A DNA stretch of 48,345 bases from an uncultured Prochlorococcus sp. (GCA_902624785.1 CACNYU010000006.1:1-48345), one strand, 5' to 3'; numbered from the stretch's first letter, positions 37,867-45,994 are shown. Program-made: numbers and translations. Notes: a model not told the origin generated them from the sequence alone.

Positions 37867-38040
37867 ATGAAGTTATCTATTAGAGATTTAACAATATCAG
37901 GTATTTTTATAATTATCGCTTCTACTGTGGTTTCTAACCTATTTAGACCAAAGTGGGGAATTATTTACGCTGTAGTTAATCTTATAGTCCTTACTTTATT
38001 TTCTTTATTTAAGGATTCTTGGTCTATCAATAAAAAATAG
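37867..38040 (+). CDS. Two-TM small membrane protein, 57 aa
   Basis: MKLSIRDLTISGIFIIIAST and a second hydrophobic stretch (IIYAVVNLIVLTLFSLF) form a helical hairpin. The start is 2 nt after the previous stop, and its last base is shared with the next start (TAG/GTG). It is translationally coupled in this cluster. Confidence 0.6.
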   Translation: MKLSIRDLTISGIFIIIASTVVSNLFRPKWGIIYAVVNLIVLTLFSLFKDSWSINKK

Positions 38041-38282
38041 TGGAAAAATTTACTCTTATTAACAGGCAAAGAAATAGGATAAAAATATTCAAAAAGTTTA
38101 AAAGTGCTTTGCCACAAGCAGAAGAAGTAATGGAAATTGAATACGCTTGTGTTTATAAGCGATCAAGTAAGCCAGTTATAAAAGGAAGTAGAATTGAGAC
38201 TTTAGAAATAGCTAGAGAAGAATATAAGGAATTACTAGCGGAGGGTTGGATGAAAACTTCTATTTACAATCATTATTTGTAG
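38040..38282 (+). CDS. DUF1651-like small protein
   Basis: 80 residues, GTG start overlapping the previous stop by one base. The C-terminal half (SRIETLEIAREEYKELLAEG then W) resembles the DUF1651 family of picocyanobacterial proteins, from memory. The function is unknown. It is the last gene of the four-gene cluster. Confidence 0.55.
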   Translation: MEKFTLINRQRNRIKIFKKFKSALPQAEEVMEIEYACVYKRSSKPVIKGSRIETLEIAREEYKELLAEGWMKTSIYNHYL

Positions 38283-38313
38283 GCATAATTCAGATCAAAG
38301 TACTTCATAATTA

Positions 38314-38358
38314 TTGACAGCTGATATAAATTAGAGGGTATAACAACCCTCTTTTTTA
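38314..38358 (+). promoter_or_regulatory. Leader hairpin repeat, copy 5
   Basis: TTGACAGCTGATATAAATTA (one base different), stem AGAGGG / CCCTCT, T6, AA, then the ATG at 38359. The TTGACA-to-ATG distance is 45 nt. Confidence 0.6.
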
Positions 38359-38994
38359 ATGGGATTATTTGATTCGATTTTTGGTAAAGAGAAAGTCTGG
38401 CAATATTCAGCAACTCTTAGTATTAATACTCCAAAATATATCCTTGAAAAACATGATGAAGTAGTTAGAAGTAAATCTGAACCAAAGTTACTAGGAGAAC
38501 CTACTGGCCATAACAAATTTGATGGTAATAAACCTTATAACAATCTTGGAATATGGTGTGAAACGACTGACTATGCTTTAGAGGGTGGGTACGATAGTGT
38601 GCCTGATCTCATTGGTGTTCCTACTGAAATTGGAAGACTTAAACAAAAATCTAAGGCTCTGAAAGATTGGATTAGTTACTTAATTGATTTCCGAACTATT
38701 GTCGAGTCTGATATGTCTATAGAAGAAAAGTTATATCAGATTAATGATGTAATGTCACAAAGTTCAGAGGAGTATAAAAGTATTTATAAAAAATTAGTTA
38801 CTCAAGCTAAATTTCCAGATGATTTCTTTAAAAATCAATTATCTACTCTAAATGGAGTTTCTAGTAAAACTGCTGGTTTACTTTGGGATGCTGGTTATCT
38901 TTCACCAGAAGCAGTAAAAAATGCACCAGAAGAGGAATTATTAAAATTAAAAGGTATTGGAAAAGCTTTAGTCAAAAAGATAAAAATTAAATGA
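38359..38994 (+). CDS. Protein with C-terminal helix-hairpin-helix
   Basis: 211 residues. The N-terminal two thirds have no named domain. The C-terminus LNGVSSKTAGLLWDAGYLSP followed by ELLKLKGIGKALVKKIK carries two helix-hairpin-helix units, common in DNA-binding repair or topology proteins. It starts after a copy of the hairpin repeat. Its stop overlaps the start of the secreted protein gene by 4 nt, so the two may be one transcript. Confidence 0.7.
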   Translation: MGLFDSIFGKEKVWQYSATLSINTPKYILEKHDEVVRSKSEPKLLGEPTGHNKFDGNKPYNNLGIWCETTDYALEGGYDSVPDLIGVPTEIGRLKQKSKALKDWISYLIDFRTIVESDMSIEEKLYQINDVMSQSSEEYKSIYKKLVTQAKFPDDFFKNQLSTLNGVSSKTAGLLWDAGYLSPEAVKNAPEEELLKLKGIGKALVKKIKIK

Positions 38995-39317
38995 AACGCT
39001 TACTACTCCCACTACTAGCTGTTATCGCTTTACCTACTGCTGTTAATGCAAATGTAGATCCTAAAGTAGCTGAATTTTGTTTAAAAGCTGCTGATTTTGC
39101 TGGTTGTGTAAAAACAATGACTACAAAATCTTCTGATATTCCAAGTATGAGATTGATTCAAGGTAAAACAGAACTTACTGGTAATAGTTGTCCAAGTGGA
39201 TTCGCTTATGCTGGAGCTGGTAATTGTAGAAGTTTTGAGAGGGCAGGATTTAACGAAATATTGACTGTAGACGCAATTGGATTATGGAGAGCAGGACATG
39301 TCGATAGACCTGTTTAG
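38991..39317 (+). CDS. Secreted Cys-containing protein, interrupted downstream
   Basis: 108 residues to a TAG (39315-39317). MKRLLLPLLAVIALPTAVNA is the shared signal peptide. The mature part holds FCLKAADFAGCVKTM and SCPSGFAYAGAGNCRSF with four Cys. In the same frame, beyond the stop, the text continues HTYYKLGYLTKAVSDPNCPD and runs into the integrase remnant. The TAG therefore looks like a premature stop in a longer secreted protein, or a junction made by insertion. Confidence 0.6.
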   Translation: MKRLLLPLLAVIALPTAVNANVDPKVAEFCLKAADFAGCVKTMTTKSSDIPSMRLIQGKTELTGNSCPSGFAYAGAGNCRSFERAGFNEILTVDAIGLWRAGHVDRPV

Positions 39318-39809
39318 CACACTTATTACAAATTAGGTTATTTAACTAAAGCTGTTTCTGATCCTAATTGTCCCGATAGGGAACCTTATTTATATACTCA
39401 AAAATCGTGTAATGACAAGCCTACACCTCCTTCTTTAAATGAGATAAAAAGGATATTAAGTCTTGTAGGAGTTAGACGAGAAAATAAGGCGAGAATTTGG
39501 AATAACAAGCTTGAAAATATTTATGGCATTCCCAATCTTGCTAGTGATGCTTTAAGAACAAAATTAATTAGAAATAAATTATGGAAAAAATTTAGAAATC
39601 AAGCAGAAAAACAAAAAGAAGAACTAGTGCCTTATGCGTTCCGTCATAGGTTTGCAAAAGTAGCTCATGCAAGACAAGTTGAATTAAATTTAAATGATAA
39701 GGATATAGCTCAAGTAATGGGTCATACAAAAGAGGTACATGCTGCAAATTATGCAAGATTTATACCAGACGATACTTACGATAAATTTGAAAAACAGTTG
39801 GTGGCTTAA
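39318..39809 (+). pseudogene. Tyrosine recombinase C-terminal remnant 2
   Basis: In the same frame as the upstream secreted protein, after its TAG. From about 39435 the residues are integrase-like: LIRNKLWKKFRNQAEKQKEE, PYAFRHRFAKVAHARQVELN (Arg box), DIAQVMGHTKEVHAANYARF (His box and nucleophile Tyr). The domain is complete at its C-terminal end (stop at 39809), but the N-terminal half is missing. A separate start may exist at 39627. It is inactive as a whole integrase. Confidence 0.75.
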
Positions 39810-39821
39810 ATGGGTTAGACG

Positions 39822-39840
39822 CAAAAGTGAACCCAAAAAA
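39822..39840. repeat. Direct repeat left of pilin gene
   Basis: CAAAAGTGAACCCAAAAAA, 13 bp after the integrase remnant stop. It recurs at 40504-40521 with one base missing, and flanks the pilin at 39924-40439. Confidence 0.55.
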
Positions 39841-39923
39841 TTTATAAAACTAAACTATTTTGTAAGATTTATTTCTTAATTCTAAATAGGTATTAATCTA
39901 AGGTTATTAAAAGAATTTATTTA

Positions 39924-40439
39924 TTGAAAAAATCATTCTTCAATTCAAATGAGAAAGGATTTTCTTTAATTGAATTAATTATTGTTATTGGTGTCTTAAC
40001 AATTCTTGGAGTTATAGGATTACCTTTTTTCAAAACAGTAATTAATTCTGCACTATTACAAGTATCTAAAATATCTTTAATTGATTGCTATAAAAATTGC
40101 TTAAATAATCCTGATGAGCCTTTGAGATTGGCAAATATTCCTAAAGTTTCTTATACGTCTTCAAATTGCTCAGGAGAAGTAAAAGCAAATATAAATGAAG
40201 AATGTGAAATCTCAATGAATATGAATAATGGGTTAAAAATAAAATGGCCAGCAACTTATCAGAATTGTATTGATTTTAGAAATAACAATAATCCAGATGA
40301 AGATGAACCTCCAATACCTGTATGTACCGCAGTTCAACCAGGGATTTGTGGACTTCCCCCATGTGGCGACCCTATGTGGGATTGTAGACGAGAGTGTCCA
40401 GAGCAATGGGCTAAGTGCTTATCTGAGAGAGGGGGTTAA
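39924..40439 (+). CDS. Type IV pilin-like protein D
   Basis: 171 residues, TTG start. FSLIELIIVIGVLTILGVIG follows a Gly. The head (SYTSSNCSGEVKANINEECE, then NQNCIDF-like Cys) is the same kind as that of the 47409 pilin. The C-terminus adds a Cys/Pro-rich tail with CGLPPCGDPMWDCRRECP-like spacing, possibly disulfide-bonded. It is flanked by the 39822/40504 direct repeats. Confidence 0.8.
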   Translation: MKKSFFNSNEKGFSLIELIIVIGVLTILGVIGLPFFKTVINSALLQVSKISLIDCYKNCLNNPDEPLRLANIPKVSYTSSNCSGEVKANINEECEISMNMNNGLKIKWPATYQNCIDFRNNNNPDEDEPPIPVCTAVQPGICGLPPCGDPMWDCRRECPEQWAKCLSERGG

Positions 40440-40503
40440 GAATTTAATATATTGTAGATTTTACTGTTAAGACAAAATACTTTGTTATTAGGAGTTATGT
40501 CTC

Positions 40504-40521
40504 CAAAAGTGAACCAAAAAA
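40504..40521. repeat. Direct repeat right of pilin gene
   Basis: CAAAAGTGAACCAAAAAA, matching 39822-39840 with one base missing. It lies between the pilin gene and the 40551 gene. Confidence 0.55.
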
Positions 40522-40550
40522 GTATATACATATTTGCATATATTTAGTCT

Positions 40551-40802
40551 ATGTGGTGTACTTTTACTGAAGCAACTAAGTGCCTAGGATTTAAATCTAG
40601 AAATTCACTTTATCAGCTAGAAAAAAAAGGGGCATTATCACCCTATTTAGAGGTAATAAACGGTCAAAAACACCTTTATATGAAGCAAATTCAAGGTAAA
40701 ACACTAGCTCAGCATATTAGAAACAACTTGACGTCTAATAATTGGATAGAGATTAACGACTATGATCTTAAGTTGTATTTAAAACTCGCTAATTCCAACT
40801 AA
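40551..40802 (+). CDS. Small HTH-like protein, excisionase-like candidate
   Basis: 83 residues. FTEATKCLGFKSRNSLYQLE is a MerR/excisionase-type helix-turn-helix start, and GALSPYLEVINGQKHLYMKQ matches the wing. Size and position beside an integrase remnant suggest a recombination directionality factor, but a small regulator is equally possible. Confidence 0.5.
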   Translation: MWCTFTEATKCLGFKSRNSLYQLEKKGALSPYLEVINGQKHLYMKQIQGKTLAQHIRNNLTSNNWIEINDYDLKLYLKLANSN

Positions 40803-40905
40803 ATTGCCTTATATCAAAATGACAGCGTCATGTTCATATATAGCTGACGCTAAAAAATTTTCGTGCGTATGAACGACCTACAAGCAAACTTCTAGGAAGA
40901 ACCTA

Positions 40906-41517
40906 TTACCAAGTATTTCCTGCATTGCATCCATCATATTTCGAAATGTAATTGCATGTTCTTAAAGCTCTACCCGTATTAATATCATAATCTAATTTTA
41001 AAGTCGCATAATTAGGTAACTCTTTAAGGGGGAAAAGATCAAAAAAGTTTAGATATTTTTTTTTATGCTGGATAGCAATTGCAGCAAAACAGGTATTGGA
41101 ATTTTTTGATGTTTTATGTCGCTCTATTTTGTATATAGGATGGGTTTTATTAAAACTTGATACATCATAAAAATTTGTAGATAATCCATCTCCTTCACGG
41201 ACAACACATTCTTTAATCCCATTAACTAATTGAAGCTTAATAGATGATGGTGCTGGGTGCATTACATCTCCAAAAATATTTATCGATGGTTTATATCTAT
41301 AGTTTGGTTTCCAGGGTATTAATACAACCCCTAAAAGCAACCAAAGTGTCCATCTAGAAGCTGAAGTATTAAAATAGTCGTTAAATTTAATCTTACTAAT
41401 CCAAGATATTATCCAAAAAGCAAAAGGGCTCGTAAACAATCCAAAAGTTCCATAAGTTAAAAAACCAATAAAAGCTGGGATTAAATATAGAAGTTGGTAT
41501 TCTTTTCTTTTAATCAT
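40906..41517 (-). CDS. Membrane protein with pilin-like head but no prepilin signal
   Basis: 203 residues. Two to three N-terminal membrane segments (LLYLIPAFIGFLTYGTFGLF, SPFAFWIISWI, WTLWLLLGVVLIP) replace the usual GFSLIEL helix. The remainder aligns by eye with the head of pilin C: IKLQLVNGIKECVVREGDGL against its VNILKECLV segment, NTCFAAIAIQ against DSCFRIAAKS, and CNAGNTW at the end. It overlaps the upstream gene by one base (TAATG). It is a pilin-head domain on a different anchor, not a standard pilin. Confidence 0.65.
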   Translation of the reverse strand: MIKRKEYQLLYLIPAFIGFLTYGTFGLFTSPFAFWIISWISKIKFNDYFNTSASRWTLWLLLGVVLIPWKPNYRYKPSINIFGDVMHPAPSSIKLQLVNGIKECVVREGDGLSTNFYDVSSFNKTHPIYKIERHKTSKNSNTCFAAIAIQHKKKYLNFFDLFPLKELPNYATLKLDYDINTGRALRTCNYISKYDGCNAGNTW

Positions 41518-41786
41518 TATTCTCTGGATGCTATTAATTTTAAAAGTTCAGTTTGGCGTTCAGAATTTTTATTGACAGAAGATATGCAAGCTAATGCTGA
41601 ACTTGTAGCCAATCCAAAAGCACCTGAGACAAATAAAAAATCAGGTCTTGCATAGGGTTTATTAAATTCGGTCAAAGAGAAAATTATTGTCCCAATAGAG
41701 AAAACAGCTCCAGAAAGGCTAATGAAATCGGTTAACATACTGATTTTAGATTTCTTTTTAGATGCCTCTTCAATTTGCTTTTTCAT
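41517..41786 (-). CDS. Two-TM small protein, 89 aa
   Basis: A basic N-terminus (KKQIEEASKKKSK) and two hydrophobic helices (FISLSGAVFSIGTIIFSL and FLFVSGAFGLATSSALAC) with a short charged tail. Its stop shares a base with the start of the pilin-head protein, so they are coupled and likely interact in the inner membrane. Confidence 0.6.
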   Translation of the reverse strand: MKKQIEEASKKKSKISMLTDFISLSGAVFSIGTIIFSLTEFNKPYARPDFLFVSGAFGLATSSALACISSVNKNSERQTELLKLIASRE

Positions 41787-41940
41787 TTGAATTAATAATT
41801 ATTTCTCTTAATTTAACTTAAAACATTAAAGCCTAATTAAATAAAAATAAATATATACCAAGTATTTCCCCCCACAAAGTATTTAAATAGTAGTGCTAAA
41901 GGAACTAGATCATTTTTCTAATCCTGTAAATGTTACAACG

Positions 41941-41962
41941 GGTTTTAGCACCTCTTTAGCAC
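41941..41962. repeat. Tandem 11-bp repeat pair, TAG class
   Basis: GGTTTTAGCAC followed by CTCTTTAGCAC, period 11, ending about 30 bp left of tRNA fragment 6. The text after it (aagcaaaatagcaatcgctgaga) is shared with the flank of fragment 8. Confidence 0.6.
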
Positions 41963-41991
41963 AAGCAAAATAGCAATCGCTGAGATACGAT

Positions 41992-42036
41992 TCGGGACGT
42001 AGGGATTTGAACCCTAGGCCTAGTGATCCCAAAGCA
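41992..42036 (-). repeat. tRNA-Pro-like 3' fragment, copy 6, with altered T arm
   Basis: The anticodon-loop end matches (tagtgatcccaaagca on plus), but the T arm reads TAGGG/CCCTA instead of GCAGG/CCTGT and the acceptor is CGTCCCGA. The T stem still pairs perfectly, so this is not random decay; a hybrid with another tRNA end is possible. Confidence 0.7.
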
Positions 42037-42200
42037 TCCGCAAGATTAAGTATATACTTAAGACTTATAGCCATATCAGTACATTTAGAGAAAAAGTGTG
42101 GACTAACTCGACAATTAACGAACTAATTTTAGGAAAATTTGAGGAAAAGGTCTTTAGATGAAAAAATATTATTATCTTTGGAGAAAATGATTTGAATTTA

Positions 42201-42791
42201 TTAAAGTAAATCTTTTATTTTTAACATAAGTTTTTCAAATTCTTCATCTGAAGCTTTCGTAGTTTGTTTTATTAGATTTGCTGCTTTATTTGTTCTCAAG
42301 AAAGAAGAATAATTTAATTTTGCCTTCATAAATTTTTTTAAATCTGTGTCATCTGAATTTTCCAATAAATTTGATAGCGCATTCTTATTTTCTTCCCAAA
42401 GGTCAAATGAAGATAAAATTGGTCTACTTGTAGCACCAAGAGTTTGAGCTAATTGATCAGTTCCTGTAGAACCTATAATTCTGAAAATTATAAAGTTCGC
42501 AGAATAAGCGAAGATAGACCAAAAGCTAGTATATTTCCATGAAATTGTATTTATTATGTAAATTAGAAATAGAATTCCTAAGTATTGTAATTTGAAATAT
42601 TGATCAGTATAAAAAATTCTAAAATCACTGTACGTTGAATTAACAGATAACATCCATTTAAATAAATGTTCGGAAACAATTGCCAAAAATAATAAAAATG
42701 GGAGTGGCCATGTTTTGAAAAATATTGTACCTAATATTACTATTAGGAAAGTACATGGGATTAAGATTAGATTAATAAACTGCTTTCTCAT
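42201..42791 (-). CDS. Four-TM membrane protein of the SPFH operon
   Basis: 196 residues. Four hydrophobic segments lie in the first 120 residues (LILIPCTFLIVILGTIFF, PLPFLLFLAIVSEHLFKW, LQYLGILFLIYIINTIS, SIFAYSANFIIFRIIG), followed by a charged cytoplasmic tail with a coiled-coil pattern. Its start overlaps the SPFH gene by 4 nt. No family is recognised. It is probably a partner that holds the SPFH protein at the membrane. Confidence 0.65.
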   Translation of the reverse strand: MRKQFINLILIPCTFLIVILGTIFFKTWPLPFLLFLAIVSEHLFKWMLSVNSTYSDFRIFYTDQYFKLQYLGILFLIYIINTISWKYTSFWSIFAYSANFIIFRIIGSTGTDQLAQTLGATSRPILSSFDLWEENKNALSNLLENSDDTDLKKFMKAKLNYSSFLRTNKAANLIKQTTKASDEEFEKLMLKIKDLL

Positions 42792-43825
42792 AATTCGTCA
42801 ATAATCATTTTCTTTTTTAGATCAAATTCATCTTTTGAAATTAAATCATTTTGAAATAGTTTTTTTAATTCTGAAATTCTTTCTAATGGAGTTTTTTTAT
42901 TACTTTGAATTTCTTGGTCTGTGATGGTGCTAGGGTTATTGCTAGTAACAGAATTAGTATTCATTTGATTAGTAGTTAAATCCATAAATTTACTCCCTAA
43001 ACCTAAACCTGCTCCTAAACCAATACCAGCGCCTGTAAATGCAGAAGAGGTACTGCCCTCATTTTCTGCAAGTTTATCAAGTGTGTTGTAAGTTCTCTCT
43101 GCTCTATATCCTGCCTCAGTTTCTTGAATTGCTTTTCCTTTGACTCTTATTTTTGCACCCTCAGCAAGAGCTTTTGTATATGTAGCAAGTTGTTCATCTT
43201 CAATAGGACTTATGTCTTGAATATAAAAGTCACCTAATATCAACCCATAACTTTCAAAAGTTTCATTTAAATTTATTTTAATTTTTTCTGAAATTTTTTT
43301 TGCCTTTGCAGTTAAACCAAATACGTTCCCTTGAGCTGATTCTTCAGCAATTGCCGATTTTGTATCCCTTTCAATATGAGGCAATAGAAATTCTTTAAGT
43401 GATGTTAGAGAAAATTCAGTGCGAACCCCCACAATTTGTAATAAAAACGCCTGTACATCATTTATTTGAGCTTTATAACTTCCATAACTACCTAATTTTA
43501 TTGGTAACTGAGTTTGCGGATCAAAAATATTAATAGGAGTTCTTGTACCCCATTTGAATTCTGTGAATGCTATTTTATTCAAAAACCAAATTTCAAAAGG
43601 GAATGCTCTCTTTTTATCTTGTATGTAATTTTCTAAAACAGGGATATTAGCAGTCTCAAGTGTATGAGCCCCAGGATCTAAAACAGAAACTAATTTACCT
43701 GAAGCGAGCAGGGCAACTTGTTGGGTTTGGCTAACAATTATTTGCGATCCAAATCTTGGATTTTCATCTTTATATTTCCAAACCAAAAAAGATTTTGGAT
43801 CTAAATTGCATTTTATGACTGCCAT
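42788..43825 (-). CDS. SPFH-domain protein with C-terminal SHOCT motif
   Basis: 345 residues. The N-terminal half (FGSQIIVSQTQQVALLASGK, LDPGAHTLETANIPVLENYI, KWGTRTPINIFDPQTQLPI) is the virion-core/YdjI-type SPFH fold. A helical part (about 160-250) and a Gly-rich low-complexity segment (GAGIGLGAGLGLGSKF) follow. The last 35 residues (TPLERISELKKLFQNDLISK, then DEFDLKKKMIIDEL) are a SHOCT motif. Such proteins form oligomers at membranes. It is in one operon with the four-TM protein and probably with the zinc-ribbon protein upstream. Confidence 0.85.
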   Translation of the reverse strand: MAVIKCNLDPKSFLVWKYKDENPRFGSQIIVSQTQQVALLASGKLVSVLDPGAHTLETANIPVLENYIQDKKRAFPFEIWFLNKIAFTEFKWGTRTPINIFDPQTQLPIKLGSYGSYKAQINDVQAFLLQIVGVRTEFSLTSLKEFLLPHIERDTKSAIAEESAQGNVFGLTAKAKKISEKIKINLNETFESYGLILGDFYIQDISPIEDEQLATYTKALAEGAKIRVKGKAIQETEAGYRAERTYNTLDKLAENEGSTSSAFTGAGIGLGAGLGLGSKFMDLTTNQMNTNSVTSNNPSTITDQEIQSNKKTPLERISELKKLFQNDLISKDEFDLKKKMIIDEL

Positions 43826-43957
43826 TAATTAAATAAAATCACAAATAATATAACTCAATTAGAGATCATTTTGGTATTTTTAAAAACAAATTAGCCATGA
43901 CTAGTAAATTATTTACAAATTTTCTTGAAATATTATCTTTTTTTATCAAAAATGGTT

Positions 43958-44449
43958 TTATGCTTTTAACTCATTTCCACAGTAGGAACATTTATAAGAA
44001 CCCTCTTCAAATACAGCTCCACATTTCTTGCAAAAATTCTCTTTGATATTTAATTGATTCTTATTATTTTTCACTTGTTTTAACGGTTCATTATTCAGGG
44101 AAAATTTTTTCTCTATTAATTTAATCAATTTCTTATATTCACTGGCTTTTTGTCTTTCATTATTAACCAATTTTTTATATTCATTTGCTTTTTGTCTCTC
44201 ATTATCAACCAACTTTTTATATTCATTTTCTTTTTGTCTTTCATTATTGATCCTTTCTAGATTTCTAGCTTTTGTGAGGATTTTAACTCTTCTCCTTTCC
44301 TGGATAATTTTTTTAAGATTAATGGCTACAGCAATTATTATTTTCCAAATTAATTTAATAGATTTATAAATTATAGTCAGTAAAAAATATGCAATTATAA
44401 TAAATGGTCCTACGACCGGCATTAGAAGTATTAAAATTGCCAGAATCAT
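43958..44449 (-). CDS. TM / coiled-coil repeat / zinc-ribbon protein
   Basis: 163 residues. One or two N-terminal membrane helices (ILILLMPVVGPFIIIAYFLL and following) precede a charged coiled coil with three copies of a 14-residue unit (NERQKENEYKKLVD type, about 78-120). CKKCGAV...CSYCGNEL at the end is a zinc ribbon. It lies 132 bp upstream of the SPFH gene on the same strand. A scaffold or adaptor role with the SPFH protein is inferred. Confidence 0.75.
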   Translation of the reverse strand: MILAILILLMPVVGPFIIIAYFLLTIIYKSIKLIWKIIIAVAINLKKIIQERRRVKILTKARNLERINNERQKENEYKKLVDNERQKANEYKKLVNNERQKASEYKKLIKLIEKKFSLNNEPLKQVKNNKNQLNIKENFCKKCGAVFEEGSYKCSYCGNELKA

Positions 44450-44633
44450 TATATATTGCTTAATACATAATTTTTAGTAATTCTAATATATTGAATATTT
44501 ATAATAATAATTTTTTTGCTCGTTCTTTATTTAATAAATCATAAATCAGATTTATTCTTAAAAGTCCTAGACGCATCAAAATAGTAAACAGATATCAATG
44601 AGTAAATATTTCTCGTATTTTTTGCAATAACTT

Positions 44634-44870
44634 TTAATCCTTCCTTTCGATAACATTTTCATTTATCAAGAAGGTTTTGATTTTTTGGATAGGAATCAAA
44701 TGTGGTTTCTCTATGATCCATATTTCTCTATTTTCATCTTTTACAGATAAAAAAAGAAATGTAGAAATTCGCTCATAGGATATCCCCAGTAAATACCTTG
44801 TCTTAGGACTTATTGAGATAAATCCTAAAACCAACATTAATGAAATTAGTTTAAATATAATTTTGATCAT
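44634..44870 (-). CDS. Small membrane-anchored protein, 78 aa
   Basis: An N-terminal hydrophobic helix (IIFKLISLMLVLGFISIS) and a short soluble tail with IWIIEKPHLIPIQKIKTFLI. No family is recognised. It lies upstream of the zinc-ribbon gene on the same strand after a 185-bp gap. Confidence 0.45.
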   Translation of the reverse strand: MIKIIFKLISLMLVLGFISISPKTRYLLGISYERISTFLFLSVKDENREIWIIEKPHLIPIQKIKTFLINENVIERKD

Positions 44871-45213
44871 TATAAAAACTATCTTAAGCGAATATTTGCT
44901 TTATTTTACACAATTCTTCTAGCCTTTTATTCTTTCGAGTTATTGTATATTTATCAACTTATTTAATTTTTTTATTTCATATATACATAAAGTTTTTGTT
45001 ATGTATTTTTATGCTGTATTAGGCAATCTCAATTGAACCTGAATATTTTTTATTTGGATCTCTGTAGTGCGGAATGACATTAGAAGCAAAATAAAAAGCT
45101 CTTTAGAGTCCAGAAATTGAAAAGCTAAAATTAATAAGGTTTTACGCTCAAAATGAATTGATATGAGCAGCAAGTACACAGTAAACAAAGCTCATCATAA
45201 AGGGATTAGATAA
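44871..45213. other. Intergenic region with short decayed frames
   Basis: No intact gene is supported. Some protein-like fragments (LRNDIRSKIKSSLESRN-type) appear on plus with stops. They may be the remains of a small gene upstream of the decayed secreted protein. Confidence 0.35.
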
Positions 45214-45509
45214 ATGAAACGCTTACTAATTCTTATCCCACTATTATTAATATCTGGGTTTAAATATGGTTCGCAATATGTAGCTATGCGAGCCTGCTAA
45301 GAGAATTGGAGCGAAAAAACCTTAAACGCAATATTTCTTAGATGATATTATTATTAAACAAATTCTCTGCATGATATTGGATAGGGAAAAATGGAAAAGA
45401 AGAATTAAAAAAAGATTTGCTCACTAAATCAAGAATTTACTACTTGCTTCGCGGTTCAAGAGTGCTTAATATTCACTGCAGTGAATCTTCTCTTATATAT
45501 AAATATTAA
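45214..45509 (+). pseudogene. Decayed secreted protein of the MKRLL signal family
   Basis: Begins MKRLLILIPLLLISGFKYGS and reaches TAA after 28 residues (QYVAMRAC). Further right, in another frame, GKNGKEELKKDLLTKSRIYY and LLRGSRVLNIHCSESSLIYK remain. The signal-peptide start is shared at DNA level with the genes at 32584, 35271 and 38991. The mature part is broken. Confidence 0.5.
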
Positions 45510-45611
45510 AAGTCACAAATATATAGAATTAAATATCTTAAGCCTCCTTAGAACTGCCCTCTCTCATCTTAAGAAAAGAATAAATATTTATAATCCATTG
45601 CTATGAATGAT

Positions 45612-45656
45612 AGGGGCGACAGCATTCGAACCTGCGACCTAGTACTTCCAAAACAA
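45612..45656 (-). repeat. tRNA-Pro(UGG) 3' fragment, copy 7
   Basis: T arm and acceptor are near-intact (ggggcgacagcattcgaacc on plus); the anticodon loop reads CTTCCAAAAC. It forms the left boundary of a unit only about 440 bp long. Confidence 0.85.
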
Positions 45657-45707
45657 TCGGTCAAGAAATAATCTGAGAGTTAAGATAAAGATTATGGAAA
45701 TCATCAA

Positions 45708-45974
45708 ATGAAAGGTTGTTTAGATATATTCATCAAATCTTCAACATTTTTTGCTTCCTACATTGTTTTTCAAGTAATAATTGGCAACTTAATCTGGGGG
45801 GAACCTCCTTTATCTAACGAAAAGCAATTTAAGGACATGACGAAAGTAGAGCGTTTAGAAGTTTCTCAATACCATGAAAAATTCAAGATCTCTTACTTAA
45901 TATCAGGATTTATCTCACTACCTTTATCAGCAATAAGTACACATCTAATTTTTCGTAATAGGACTAAAAATTGA
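45708..45974 (+). CDS. Two-TM small protein, 88 aa (single-gene unit)
   Basis: MKGCLDIFIKSSTFFASYIV and a second helix (ISYLISGFISLPLSAISTHL) flank a polar loop (NEKQFKDMTKVERLEVSQYH). It is the only gene between tRNA fragments 7 and 8. No family is recognised; small membrane cargo of this kind is typical of phage-defence or stress islands, but that is inference. Confidence 0.6.
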   Translation: MKGCLDIFIKSSTFFASYIVFQVIIGNLIWGEPPLSNEKQFKDMTKVERLEVSQYHEKFKISYLISGFISLPLSAISTHLIFRNRTKN

Positions 45975-45994
45975 TAAGTCTTGAGAAAGAATAT

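Noticed and set aside
42127-42148. Another 11-bp pair (TTTTAGGAAAA / TTTGAGGAAAA) right of tRNA fragment 6
   Set aside because: The period and distance fit, but the CAC end typical of the other pairs is absent, and A/T-rich chance repeats are common here.
45471-45486. Perfect 16-bp palindrome ATTCACTGCAGTGAAT as an operator
   Set aside because: It lies inside the decayed coding sequence of the secreted-protein pseudogene, has no gene start nearby and no second copy.
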